From Tamlana sp. I1 (GTDB lineage: Bacteria > Bacteroidota > Bacteroidia > Flavobacteriales > Flavobacteriaceae): 64,000 nucleotides of DNA. The position numbers and the translations under genes were made by a program. Below, piece after piece: positions 34,689 to 44,066 of this stretch. Positions within the stretch are counted from its first letter, which is position 1. Every line of letters begins with the position of its first letter. The notes beneath the pieces were generated by a model that saw only the letters and a program-made list of their open reading frames with translations, ran no database searches and was not told the origin of the DNA. The stretch spans positions 1 through 64,000 of the forward strand of contig NZ_JACLAF010000005.1 of assembly GCF_015355625.1 (NCBI RefSeq), in the 5' to 3' direction.

Positions 34689-37600
34689 TTAGTCTTCAGT
34701 TTTAATAGTATCATCTTTTGAATCTTTCTCCTTTGCTTCAGTATCTTCTGTTTTTTCTTGATGTTCTTCTTGTGTTTCTCTAAACATAGCATCCCATAAC
34801 TCTCTAAATTTATTAAACTCTCGTGTAAACAAGAGTGAAATTCCTGTAGTAATGGTTTGGCCATCTATAACATTTTCATATTCGTTTTTTCTAAAACCTT
34901 TTAATGTATAGCGTCCATCTTTGGTTAATAGATATTCTAAACTTACATTTCCAATTAAAGGGGCTGCTTCGTGGCTGCTATCTGATTTTCCTTCTACAGA
35001 AACCTCGCTACCAACTTTTACAATTAAGCGGTCGCTAAATAGTTTTTGCTGTGCAGCAACATTTAATTCTGTTCGGTCCATTGGGCTGTCACCTTGGTAA
35101 TCTGTGAAACTATTCAGTTTAAAATCAAGGTTGAATCCAGAGCTATTTAATAGTTTATCTGAAAAGACATTAAGTTGGTCTGACAGGGCGCTATTTAAGT
35201 TGTCTCTGGCAATAGTATTAAAGCCACCTGCACTACCATCGCTATTAGAATCTGGATAAAAGCGGTTTAAAACTAAAAGCGAGAACACTTGTTTATTTAA
35301 GGCATCTGGTTCTTGATTAATTTGTTGTACACGCCCATAAACTTGTCCGTTGGCAATTCCACGATCGCTTTCTGGCATATCTAAACTAAAGGATATTTTT
35401 GGGGCGGAGAGTTCGCCGTCTATATTCAAATACACGTAGAAAGGAACGACTTGTTGAAATTTACTTTTATCAGAAATATTAGCACCCGAAGATGAAGATG
35501 CCATTAATCCAGTAGCTGAGGTTTCCAAATTGTAAATTGCTTTAATGTCCATTTCGGCATCAAAAGGATTTCCAGACCACGTTACTCGGCTTTCTGGAGC
35601 CAATTCAAAACGTCTGTTAACCAAGTGGTATAGGCTCATTTCGTAGTGCCCTCCAGAAACGTTATAAACCCCAGCAAGGTTCATTTGTCCATTTGGTTTC
35701 ATTGTGAAATTAAATTCACCTTTACCGAAAACATTAAAATTATCGTTGGTTTTATCATTTAAAACCACGGTTAAAGTGGCATTATCGCCAATCTGTAAGA
35801 AGGTATTAACGTCTAATCCTGTAAATGTAGAAGTTTGTTCCTCCTCTTGAGTTAAAATATCATCTGGATGTTCGCGATTCACAAAAATGACAATACCGTC
35901 TCGTTTTTCTATATCAACTGATGCTGAAGGTAAAACATAGGTGACATCGGTTTCCGAATCGACATTAAGTTTCATGTCAATTTTAGGAATTTCTAAATCA
36001 CCTGAAACATGTGCTTCTGCATCAAAAACAAGTTTGCCATAAATCAATTCGTTGTCATCTTTAGTCGCGTTTAAAACTTGGAAATTTTCTGCTTTTAAAT
36101 TTAAATCGAAAGTTGGGTTAATATAAGATTCGGTGCCTATTTTACCCGAGACATCAAAGGTGTTACTTTTTTCATCGCGTATGGTGAAATTTGTAAAATA
36201 CACTCCTTTGTTATCTACTTTTATAGATTCGTTACTTAAGGTAAAGGCGTTGTTTAATTTTGAGACATTAAATTTGGCGTTATTAAAGTTAAGGTTGCCA
36301 TTATAATTGGGTTTTGAAGTGGTTCCTTTAATTTTAAAAACACCACTAAAGTCACCTTCTGTGTCCTTAACTTCTCCACCAGTAAAGCCTTCTAGGGCAT
36401 GCATGTTAAATTTTTCAATATTAATATCAATATCCAAAAGAGCTAAGTCATTTTCACTTTTGTATTTTCCTTTAAGATTTAGCGTTACATCGCCACCTCC
36501 TAAATCGCTTTGAACGGCGTAATTATTCGAACCAAGTGATTTGCCATGAAGATTTAAGGTCCCCATATCGATGCCTTTTACTTTAAATTGAGAAACATCT
36601 AAATCGGCAATAATTCCGGGCTTATTAAGAGGGTCTTGCACTATAAAATCACCGTTTAAAATTCCTTCAGCCAAGGGGGTTTCTGGATTGAAATAATCTA
36701 AAATTTCATTTATTTTGAAGTTTTTATATTCAACAGCGATATGGTCTGTATGGACTTTGGGTAATTTGGCTGTGAGTTCGACCGATTGTTCGTCTTTGGT
36801 AATTTTAAAGTTGTTAAATGAAATTTTATCCTTTGTAAAAAGGATGGCGTTGTCTTCAGGAATATTCCAATTTTCTTTATTTAGTTTTAAACCTTCAGGA
36901 AAAACATGAAATTTTATATTGTTTTCAACGCCTGTAACAACAGCCCTAACATCTGAAATTTCGGTGTCCTTATAGGTGGCATTAAAATCCAGTTGCAATT
37001 CATTATTTTTTTGTACGCCAGTGATAAAGGTTTTGGGAAGTAACAGTGGCCCTGCGTTAATTTCATTAAATCCTAAATTAAAAAGAAATTCATCTTTATA
37101 GGTGTTAATTAATAGCGATAAACTGTCAATAGTATTGTTGCTGTAGTTTATATGAGGCGCGTCGACAATGGCCACTAACTGTCTATCAAGTTCTTTAAAT
37201 TCGACATCTATTTTTACGGTATCAATCTCTTTTAAGTTTACTAAAAACACGTTATTTATAACGGGCGATTTCGAGAGTTGAGCATGTAATTTTAGTTCTA
37301 CAGGGTTTTGAAGCGTATCGAAAGTCGCGCTTCTGTCTTTTCTGTAAAAGTAACTTAATACGTGGTGTTTTAAGGCTTTGCTAAATACGAGAGGTGTGGC
37401 ATTAGATTGTAAATCCAGATTTAGTATTTTGTTTTCAACTTGTACTGATGTAGTGTCTTCTCTAACATGTGCATTGGCTTTTAGATCGCCTAATAAATAG
37501 GTTTTACTTTCGTAAACTACTACACCATCGCTTAACGTGGCGCCGGCGTCGTAATTTTTAGAGTCCCCTTTAAAATTTCCGCTTAGCGTAAAACCTGTTT

Positions 37601-39578
37601 TAATACTTTGTTCTGTTAACCCAAGCGCTTGGAGATTGGCTCCAGCTAAATGAAGGTCCATATCTAATTCTGGAGCTATAGAATCTAGAATAACAAAAGC
37701 ATCTAAGTCGATATCAATATTTTGGTCTTTATAAACGGATGTAATTTCACCTTGTCCTTTTTTAATGTCGCCATCTATTTCCAGATTTTCAATTGGGTAC
37801 TCATTATAGCTAAAATTATTAACCACAGCTTTAATTTTAGCATCTAAATCGTTGATGGTTTTTCCGCCGCCTTCGGCATCAACTGTAGCGGTTAATTTTC
37901 CTAGCTTTTCAATATTTAAAAGCTTGTTTAATTCGTATTCTTCAACCTTAATTTGAGTTTTAAATTGGATGTCGTTAAGGTTTTTAAAATTCCCGTCAAC
38001 GGTTGCAATCCCTTGATTAGTTGTTAATGTACTGTTTGTTGAAATAGCATTAAGGCTACCTTGAAGGCGTCCTGATAAATTAATGTTATTTGGAAGGGTA
38101 ACTGTTGAATCTTGAAGCGTTACAAAACGTGCGATATCCGATTTTTGAGTGATGAAAGTGTATTCCGGAATATCATATTTTATCGAGTCTGGCTTGGTCG
38201 CATTTTTAATGGTGCCATGAGCTGAAATTTTGGTTGAATCGCCCCAATAGACACTCAAATTAGGGATGTTAATATTAGAAACATAACCCGTAGCTTTTCC
38301 GTTTCCTGTAAGCTTTCTTTTGCTTAAAGCAAGCAGGTATTCATTGGTTTTTAAATCGGGTTGAAACAAAAACAAATCGTTTAAATCTAAACTGAAATTA
38401 GATAACATTAAGTCCATTTTAGATTTCTCTGGAGCCGACATTAGGGCATCCAATTCGGGATATGTCATCTCTAAATGCCCAGCAATTTTATCATGATTTA
38501 ATGCTGCATCTAAGTTTTCAAGGGTTAAATTTTTATCTGTAATTTTTAATTGAAGCATTAAATGTTTCAAATTAAGCCCCGAGCCTTCTTGAAATTGTGC
38601 TTCTTCAACATTTAAACCCACACCGCTTTTATTCATGTAAATGCTATTTCCACTGAGGCTTAAATTTTCAAAAGCTAAAGCGTTAGGATTGAAACTTCCT
38701 TTTTTAACGGTATTGCCGTTTACAAAATAGTTAATCGTATTATTCTCTAAATGAGCTTCATTAAAATTAAAGGTAAAATCTGGCCATTCAAATTTTTCTG
38801 AAGGGTTGCTTGGAGCGCTTATAACTTGATTTCGAGCTATAGCAATTAGCGAATTATTAAGTGTGAATTCTTCGAAGGTGTAGGTGTTTGTGGCTATGTT
38901 TATAATGGATTCTTCGGCATTAAAATCGGCAATATTGGTGTTTAAATCTAAATGTTGTGTATTCGATTTAAAATGAAATTCCACTTCTTTTAAAATGAAT
39001 GATTTTACCGATAAGGCCGGAAGTGTACTGCTTGTAGTATCGGCGCTTTTTGAAGGATTTTGAATCACGTTTATTCTGGCCTTTGTGATGCTTGCATCTG
39101 TTGCATCGAAAGCCATATTTTCAAGGTCGATGTTTTTTAAATCTAACAGAAGTTCGTCAAATTTTGCTGCTGTATCAATGCCGGTTACGTCATCGACATA
39201 AGTGATTTCAAAATCTTTTAAATCGAGATTTCTTAAAATTAAATTGATGCTGCTCGAAGTGGTGTCAACCGATGTTTCAGCAGGTTCATCGGAAGCAAAA
39301 GCATCAGCTAAAAAACCAAAATTATATCCTTGAATGGAATCTTTTCGCCAAATATGTGCACGAACACCTTCCCAGTCTAAACCATCAACGCCAAAGCTTT
39401 TTCCTGTAATTAAAGGTAAAAGTGCCAGATTGGCTTCTAATGATTTTGAATAAATAAGGGTGTCTTGTTGTTTGTCTTCTAAATAAACGCCAGTTATTTT
39501 TATATCGCCATCAAAAGTTAGAAACAGCGATTCTATACTAATTTTAGTTTCTGTTTTGTTGGACACATAATTAACCAA
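34689..39578 (-). CDS. tamB: TamB: translocation/assembly module inner component
   Basis: At least 1629 residues, mostly repeating beta-strand segments of an AsmA/TamB-type lipid groove, with the conserved TamB C-terminal domain (about 1200-1600; GVYNVSGGHYEMSLYHLVNRRF, partly quoted). The last residues are a charged Glu/Lys/Asp tail. The first usable codon is TTG 39578, but the frame stays open to 39764 and encodes a membrane anchor (RVFIGFILLFVTIVLLIRT, about 39613-39662) with no ATG, GTG or TTG. An ATG at 39757 is one frame off and meets TGA after four codons. The start is therefore unresolved. Confidence 0.88.
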   Translation of the reverse strand: MVNYVSNKTETKISIESLFLTFDGDIKITGVYLEDKQQDTLIYSKSLEANLALLPLITGKSFGVDGLDWEGVRAHIWRKDSIQGYNFGFLADAFASDEPAETSVDTTSSSINLILRNLDLKDFEITYVDDVTGIDTAAKFDELLLDLKNIDLENMAFDATDASITKARINVIQNPSKSADTTSSTLPALSVKSFILKEVEFHFKSNTQHLDLNTNIADFNAEESIINIATNTYTFEEFTLNNSLIAIARNQVISAPSNPSEKFEWPDFTFNFNEAHLENNTINYFVNGNTVKKGSFNPNALAFENLSLSGNSIYMNKSGVGLNVEEAQFQEGSGLNLKHLMLQLKITDKNLTLENLDAALNHDKIAGHLEMTYPELDALMSAPEKSKMDLMLSNFSLDLNDLFLFQPDLKTNEYLLALSKRKLTGNGKATGYVSNINIPNLSVYWGDSTKISAHGTIKNATKPDSIKYDIPEYTFITQKSDIARFVTLQDSTVTLPNNINLSGRLQGSLNAISTNSTLTTNQGIATVDGNFKNLNDIQFKTQIKVEEYELNKLLNIEKLGKLTATVDAEGGGKTINDLDAKIKAVVNNFSYNEYPIENLEIDGDIKKGQGEITSVYKDQNIDIDLDAFVILDSIAPELDMDLHLAGANLQALGLTEQSIKTGFTLSGNFKGDSKNYDAGATLSDGVVVYESKTYLLGDLKANAHVREDTTSVQVENKILNLDLQSNATPLVFSKALKHHVLSYFYRKDRSATFDTLQNPVELKLHAQLSKSPVINNVFLVNLKEIDTVKIDVEFKELDRQLVAIVDAPHINYSNNTIDSLSLLINTYKDEFLFNLGFNEINAGPLLLPKTFITGVQKNNELQLDFNATYKDTEISDVRAVVTGVENNIKFHVFPEGLKLNKENWNIPEDNAILFTKDKISFNNFKITKDEQSVELTAKLPKVHTDHIAVEYKNFKINEILDYFNPETPLAEGILNGDFIVQDPLNKPGIIADLDVSQFKVKGIDMGTLNLHGKSLGSNNYAVQSDLGGGDVTLNLKGKYKSENDLALLDIDINIEKFNMHALEGFTGGEVKDTEGDFSGVFKIKGTTSKPNYNGNLNFNNAKFNVSKLNNAFTLSNESIKVDNKGVYFTNFTIRDEKSNTFDVSGKIGTESYINPTFDLNLKAENFQVLNATKDDNELIYGKLVFDAEAHVSGDLEIPKIDMKLNVDSETDVTYVLPSASVDIEKRDGIVIFVNREHPDDILTQEEEQTSTFTGLDVNTFLQIGDNATLTVVLNDKTNDNFNVFGKGEFNFTMKPNGQMNLAGVYNVSGGHYEMSLYHLVNRRFELAPESRVTWSGNPFDAEMDIKAIYNLETSATGLMASSSSGANISDKSKFQQVVPFYVYLNIDGELSAPKISFSLDMPESDRGIANGQVYGRVQQINQEPDALNKQVFSLLVLNRFYPDSNSDGSAGGFNTIARDNLNSALSDQLNVFSDKLLNSSGFNLDFKLNSFTDYQGDSPMDRTELNVAAQQKLFSDRLIVKVGSEVSVEGKSDSSHEAAPLIGNVSLEYLLTKDGRYTLKGFRKNEYENVIDGQTITTGISLLFTREFNKFRELWDAMFRETQEEHQEKTEDTEAKEKDSKDDTIKTED

Positions 39579-39798
39579 CTTATTTTTTACGAAGTTTTGT
39601 ACCCAAGGCGTTCTTATTAGTAAAACGATGGTTACAAATAGAAGAATAAATCCAATAAAAACCCGGCCAAGGCGTCTTAATCCTCGGTATTTCCTTTTCT
39701 TAGATGGACTTGGGACGCTATTTGTTGTTTCTTCTTTTTCTTTCAGGGTGAGGGCATTTTGGTTTTAAAGATTAAAAGTAATATTTTTTAACATTATT

Positions 39799-40284
39799 TT
39801 AAGGCTTGTAGCTTAATAAAATAGCGTTTATAATTTTAAAATGATGTTTTGTGTGTAGTTCTAAAAAATGAATGGTTTGATTTCTGGTTAATTTTCCGAA
39901 AATATGATGCTTAAAAAAGGCATGTTTATCTGCTTTTTCAATAAGTTCTAGTCCTGTTTTTGCCTGATTTAATTGTTCAATCAAGTTTGCTTTTGAAATA
40001 TCTGGGGATTGTGAAACTACACTTTTTGGCGCTTTTACTTTACCTTTTGGAAAGCGGCCTATTGCAAATATAACGAGTCTTGTGGTGTTGAAATTCCAAT
40101 GATAATCTTCGGGATTCGATTTTATTAAAGCGCTGCAAACCGCATGAATGACTTTTAAGGAATGATCGATTTGCCAACCAATGGTTGCCTTGGATATTTT
40201 AGGATTTATCAAGTCTTTTTGATCAACAAGGTCTTCTAATTTTGAAAGTAGTTGATGAAGTGATTTTAACCGTTTATTAGTCAT
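39799..40284 (-). CDS. DUF1569 (DinB-like) protein
   Basis: 161 residues, helical, with His at positions expected for DinB-type metal sites (WQIDHSLKVIHAVC near 45 and HFLELHTKHHFKIIN near 140). DUF1569 is a branch of the DinB four-helix superfamily with unknown role. Its stop is 34 bp before the open frame of tamB on the same strand. Confidence 0.75.
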   Translation of the reverse strand: MTNKRLKSLHQLLSKLEDLVDQKDLINPKISKATIGWQIDHSLKVIHAVCSALIKSNPEDYHWNFNTTRLVIFAIGRFPKGKVKAPKSVVSQSPDISKANLIEQLNQAKTGLELIEKADKHAFFKHHIFGKLTRNQTIHFLELHTKHHFKIINAILLSYKP

Positions 40285-40380
40285 GTTTAGAATTTAGTTT
40301 AAAAGGTATTCATTTAATCCTTAACTTTAAGCTATTGCAGTTGCAATTGACAAATTTTGTTTCATTTAAAATTAAACATT

Positions 40381-40653
40381 ATGCTTCCATTTAGATCTGA
40401 AATACGAAACTCGCCATCGCACCCTACTATTAAAATATTTTTAAGTGATGAAACTTTAGTGCCTAGAATTAAAAAGCACTTAGATCATTTTAGTGATATT
40501 GAATTGACTGAAATTAGAGAAAGTCATGGGCAAAATAGGGAAGTTGAAAACATTACCATTTATTTAAAAGACCATGTGGATATTGATAAAATGAAATCGT
40601 CTATAGATTCCAGTTTATGGTGGTATTTTGAAGAGGACTTGGTAGATGAATAA
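40381..40653 (+). CDS. Small conserved-looking protein of unknown function
   Basis: 90 residues from ATG 40381. It contains TIKIFLSDETLVPRIKKHLDHF and a closing acidic end (WWYFEEDLVDE). A pattern of strand-helix-strand-helix suggests a small ferredoxin-like domain, but no family is recognised. An in-frame TTG lies eight codons upstream. It has no partner on the same strand. Confidence 0.55.
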   Translation: MLPFRSEIRNSPSHPTIKIFLSDETLVPRIKKHLDHFSDIELTEIRESHGQNREVENITIYLKDHVDIDKMKSSIDSSLWWYFEEDLVDE

Positions 40654-40682
40654 CAAGTGTTAAGAGTTAGAATATCAAGGTG

Positions 40683-40743
40683 TTCGAGCGGAGTCGAGAA
40701 CAAAAAAATCTTATTAAAATCTCACTTCTCGACTTCGCTCGAA
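40683..40743. repeat. REP-like inverted repeat
   Basis: The arms TTCGAGCGGAGTCGAGAA (40683-40700) and TTCTCGACTTCGCTCGAA (40726-40743) match at 17 of 18 positions, with a 25-nt A/T-rich loop. The word family (TTCGA..TCGAA) also appears in shorter form at about 24247-24265 and 49921-49935. Confidence 0.85.
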
Positions 40744-40836
40744 GATCCTTCTGAATAGCTGATTTTTGCTATTATAAAGATTACTTTTTTGGAGATATTT
40801 TAATTGAATTAGGTAGATGAATAGAGTTCTACATTT

Positions 40837-40924
40837 GCGTTAGGGTTTGAACGGCCTGTTTGAGCTCCCCGACCTTAGGAGGGAGCGAGTAGTGAAAGCC
40901 CGACCCCTTTTCGGGGTAACGCCC
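40837..40924 (+). ncRNA. Structured intergenic element, copy A (Flavo-1-like candidate)
   Basis: The closing stem is GCGTTA (40837-40842) with TAACGC (40917-40922). The first hairpin is GCTCCC (40864-40869)/GGGAGC (40881-40886), then a linker GAGTAGTGAAAGCCCG, and the second hairpin is ACCCC (40903-40907)/GGGGT (40913-40917). The layout matches the element at 10112. A consensus -7 box TACATTTG overlaps its 5' edge (40830-40837). It lies between convergent genes. Confidence 0.58.
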
Positions 40925-40970
40925 AACTTATTGATATTGTTTTTCTTGATTCGGAATTGAAATGATAAAA

Positions 40971-41003
40971 AAAATCCCAAACATGGCTGCTTGGGATTTT
41001 GTT
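40971..41003 (-). terminator. Intrinsic terminator of ahcY
   Basis: The 10-bp stem AAAATCCCAA (40971-40980) with TTGGGATTTT (40991-41000). On the minus strand it follows ahcY by about 55 bp and ends in a T run. Confidence 0.88.
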
Positions 41004-41054
41004 TTATAAACCTATTTCTATTCTTGAGATTTCCGTCTACGCGGAAATGCAATA

Positions 41055-42371
41055 TTAGTATCTGTAGTGTTCTGGTTTGTAAGGACCATCAACAGTTACG
41101 CCAATATAGCTCGCTTGCTCTTCGCGTAATTCGGTTAATTCTACACCAATTTTAGCTAAGTGTAATTTCGCCACTTTTTCGTCTAAAGCTTTAGGTAACA
41201 TGTAAACCTTGTTTTCGTAAGCATCGGCGTTTGTCCAAAGTTCGATTTGTGCTAACGTTTGGTTGGTGAATGAGTTACTCATTACAAAACTTGGGTGACC
41301 TGTAGCACAACCTAAGTTTACTAAACGCCCTTCGGCAAGAATGATAACATCTTTTCCGTCGATTGTGTATTTGTCAACTTGAGGTTTAATGGTGTTTTTG
41401 GTATGTCCGTGGTTTTGGTTTAACCAAGCCATGTCAATTTCATTATCGAAATGTCCAATGTTACAAACGATCGCTTTGTCTTTTAAAGCTTCGAAATGAC
41501 GCGCTTGAACGATGTCTTTATTTCCTGTAGTAGTGATAACAATATCAGTATTTCCAATAACAGTTTCTAGTTTTTTAACTTCAAAACCATCCATTGCTGC
41601 TTGAAGCGCACAAATTGGGTCGATTTCAGTTACTGTTACAATACTTCCAGCACCTTTAAAAGAGGCAGCTGTACCTTTACCAACATCGCCATAACCACAA
41701 ACGGTTACACGTTTTCCGGCAAGCATGATATCTGTAGCACGACGAATGGCATCTACAGCAGATTCTTTACAGCCGTATTTGTTATCGAATTTCGATTTTG
41801 TTACCGAATCGTTTACGTTTATAGCTGGCATTGGTAAAGTTCCGTTTTTTACACGCTCGTAAAGTCTGTGAACACCAGTTGTTGTTTCTTCAGAAAGACC
41901 GTTAATTCCAGCAGCTAACTCTGGGTATTTATCTAATACCATGTTAGTTAAATCGCCACCATCATCAAGAATCATGTTAAGTGGTTTTCTGTCTTCACCA
42001 AAAAACAAAGTTTGCTCGATACACCAATCAAATTCTTCTTCGGTCATATCTTTCCAAGCGTAAACCGCAGTTCCAGCAGCAGCAATAGCAGCAGCAGCTT
42101 GATCTTGTGTAGAAAATATGTTACAAGAACTCCAAGTTACTTCAGCTCCTAAAGCTTGTAAAGTTTCAATTAACACGGCCGTTTGAATGGTCATGTGCAA
42201 ACAACCAGCAATTCTTGCACCTTTTAAAGGTTGCGAGTTGCCGTATTCTTCGCGTAAACTCATTAGTCCTGGCATTTCAGCTTCGGCTAATTCGATTTCT
42301 TTTCTACCCCAATCGGCAAGCGTGATATCTTTAACCTTATTTGCTACGTATGGAATTGTTTTTGTACTCAT
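41055..42371 (-). CDS. ahcY: Adenosylhomocysteinase
   Basis: 438 residues. It hydrolyses S-adenosylhomocysteine to adenosine and homocysteine with tightly bound NAD. Seen are the substrate-side motif [29 protein letters not shown], the NAD-binding [13 protein letters not shown] and the C-terminal [11 protein letters not shown] typical of the family. It is monocistronic with a -7 box TACCTTTG (minus strand) and a terminator. I see no SAH riboswitch in the short leader. Confidence 0.97.
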   Translation of the reverse strand: MSTKTIPYVANKVKDITLADWGRKEIELAEAEMPGLMSLREEYGNSQPLKGARIAGCLHMTIQTAVLIETLQALGAEVTWSSCNIFSTQDQAAAAIAAAGTAVYAWKDMTEEEFDWCIEQTLFFGEDRKPLNMILDDGGDLTNMVLDKYPELAAGINGLSEETTTGVHRLYERVKNGTLPMPAINVNDSVTKSKFDNKYGCKESAVDAIRRATDIMLAGKRVTVCGYGDVGKGTAASFKGAGSIVTVTEIDPICALQAAMDGFEVKKLETVIGNTDIVITTTGNKDIVQARHFEALKDKAIVCNIGHFDNEIDMAWLNQNHGHTKNTIKPQVDKYTIDGKDVIILAEGRLVNLGCATGHPSFVMSNSFTNQTLAQIELWTNADAYENKVYMLPKALDEKVAKLHLAKIGVELTELREEQASYIGVTVDGPYKPEHYRY

Positions 42372-42470
42372 ATCAATTTTTCTTTTTGTTTAAAACCCAA
42401 ACATCATTGTGAATAGTGCTTAAAATACTTAAATTCGCCTAAGAAAAAGCACTAAAATATTTAGGAGCTG

Positions 42471-42478
42471 CAAAGGTA
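42471..42478 (-). promoter_or_regulatory. -7 box of ahcY
   Basis: TACCTTTG on the minus strand, about 100 bp before the ahcY start. It fits TAnnTTTG; no clear -33 box. Confidence 0.5.
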
Positions 42479-42500
42479 ATCAATAAGTTTTAGATTTTAA

Positions 42501-43130
42501 ATGCCTCTTTATAAAACCATAACACCAAATTCGCAAACTACTGTTAAAATCTGGAAGATTGAAGAGTCTTACGATGATTTAATGCAAAATATGAGCCTGA
42601 AGCCAGAAACTTTAAAGCGTGTTTTGGGAATGAAAAGCGAATTACACCAGCGCGGTTTTCTTAGTGTACGTAAGTTGTTAGCCGAATTTGGGTATGATGA
42701 TTTCGATTTGTATTACGATGAAAATGGGAAACCGCATTTAAAAGACGGTAAACAGATTTCGATAACCCATTCCTTTATTTTTTCGGCTGTGATTATCTCC
42801 GATGGTATTGTTGGTATTGATATTGAAAAGCAACGCGATAAAATAACGGTTATTGCTCATAAATTTATAGATTATGAGTTTAACTACCTTGATAAAAGAG
42901 CCGACGATTACATTAAAAAACTTACCACCATTTGGTGCGTGAAAGAGTCTTTGTATAAATTATTTGCCACGCCAGGATTGAGTTTTAAAGACTACTTTTT
43001 AGTAATTCCTTTTGAACTTAAAGATGAAGAAACCAAGGCTTGGATTGATTATAAAGACAAGAAGCATCCTTATAATATTCACTTTTTAGAGTTTGAAGGT
43101 TTTACCTGTGCTTATGCTGTTAATAGTTAA
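42501..43130 (+). CDS. 4'-phosphopantetheinyl transferase superfamily protein
   Basis: 209 residues, Sfp-like length. The magnesium and catalytic motifs are GIDIEKQRD (about 112) and WCVKESLYKLF (about 152). It moves phosphopantetheine from CoA to a carrier protein. No carrier-protein or synthase gene is next to it, so the target may be the fatty-acid ACP or a lipid pathway elsewhere. It diverges from ahcY. Confidence 0.9.
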   Translation: MPLYKTITPNSQTTVKIWKIEESYDDLMQNMSLKPETLKRVLGMKSELHQRGFLSVRKLLAEFGYDDFDLYYDENGKPHLKDGKQISITHSFIFSAVIISDGIVGIDIEKQRDKITVIAHKFIDYEFNYLDKRADDYIKKLTTIWCVKESLYKLFATPGLSFKDYFLVIPFELKDEETKAWIDYKDKKHPYNIHFLEFEGFTCAYAVNS

Positions 43131-43192
43131 ATTGTTATAAAGTTATAAAGTTAAAAGGTTGAATAGTTAGGGAGTTAAAAGGTAGTTAAGAC
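43130..43192. repeat. GTTA-type degenerate repeat tract, second copy
   Basis: Units such as TTATAAAGTTATAAAGTTAA and GTTAGGGAGTTAAAAGGTAG, the same type as 19687-19760, fill the gap before the PcrB-like gene. Confidence 0.75.
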
Positions 43193-43207
43193 TTTAGAGA
43201 AACATTT

Positions 43208-43960
43208 GTGGTGAATAACATATACCAAGACATATTGAAATCGGTTTTAGAACAAAAAAAGCTATTAGCGGTTTTAATCGATCCTGATAAATTTTTAGTT
43301 GAAAACACGGCTGCATTTTTCGGAAAAGTAAATGCTTCGGTGGCAACCCATATTTTTGTTGGCGGCAGCACGGTTGATGATTTTGCAACCGAAATTCTGG
43401 TTACTGAAATTAAAAAATACAGTCATTTACCCGTAGTTTTATTTCCTGGCGATGTGACACAAATCACTAATAAAGCAGATGGAATATTGTTTTTGTCTTT
43501 AATTTCTGGACGCAATCCAGAGTATTTAATTGGAAAGCATGTGCAAGCGGTTTCAAAATTAAAAAACTCGAATTTGGAAGTCATTCCAACAGGTTACCTT
43601 TTAATTGAAGGTGGAAAAATAACCGCAGTCGAAAAAGTTACTGGCGAAAAACCACTAGCACGTGAAAACCTTCAAGAAGTTATAGATACTGCAAGTGCCG
43701 GACAGTTGCTTGGCATGAAATTGATTTATTTGGAAGCTGGCAGTGGGGCAAAAGCACCCTTAACTCAAGACATGATTTTAAAAGTGAAACAGGCTATAAA
43801 CATTCCGCTAATTGTGGGAGGTGGAATTCGCAGCAAAAAGCAACTTGATGCTGTTTACGAAGCTGGTGCCGATATCGCCGTTATTGGAACTGCTTTTGAA
43901 GAAAACGAACTGTTTTTTGAGGAACTAAAAGCAACATTAGCTTTAGGGAATTTGGCTTAA
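43208..43960 (+). CDS. Geranylgeranylglyceryl/heptaprenylglyceryl phosphate synthase (PcrB/GGGPS family)
   Basis: 250 residues, TIM-barrel. Phosphate and substrate motifs: AVLIDPDKF, FVGGSTVDDF, PTGYLLIEGG, YLEAGSGAKAPL and VGGGIRSKKQL followed by GADIAVIGTAF. The family joins a prenyl diphosphate to glycerol-1-phosphate to give an ether lipid precursor; Bacteroidota members have been described as GGGPS-like. The start is GTG 43208 (a second GTG follows). A short terminator lies at 44022. Confidence 0.88.
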   Translation: MVNNIYQDILKSVLEQKKLLAVLIDPDKFLVENTAAFFGKVNASVATHIFVGGSTVDDFATEILVTEIKKYSHLPVVLFPGDVTQITNKADGILFLSLISGRNPEYLIGKHVQAVSKLKNSNLEVIPTGYLLIEGGKITAVEKVTGEKPLARENLQEVIDTASAGQLLGMKLIYLEAGSGAKAPLTQDMILKVKQAINIPLIVGGGIRSKKQLDAVYEAGADIAVIGTAFEENELFFEELKATLALGNLA

Positions 43961-44021
43961 TAGGTAAAAAAAATCAAGCGTTAATAAAATAAATCACGAA
44001 TCAAGATGATAGCCTAGAAAC

Positions 44022-44040
44022 AAAGCGTTTCGCTTTTTTT
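44022..44040 (+). terminator. Short intrinsic terminator
   Basis: AAAGCG-TTT-CGCTTT followed by TTTT, after the PcrB-like gene and before the thiamine locus. Confidence 0.65.
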
Positions 44041-44066
44041 AGTCTATTTTCTGTTATATAGAAATT

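Noticed and set aside
40840-41052. A 70-codon minus-strand open frame between two genes
   Set aside because: It runs through the structured element and the ahcY terminator; its codons simply read hairpin arms and it has no protein-like pattern.
42372-42500. Possible SAH or SAM riboswitch before ahcY
   Set aside because: The leader is short and AT-rich, without the conserved words or pairing of SAH or SAM riboswitches.
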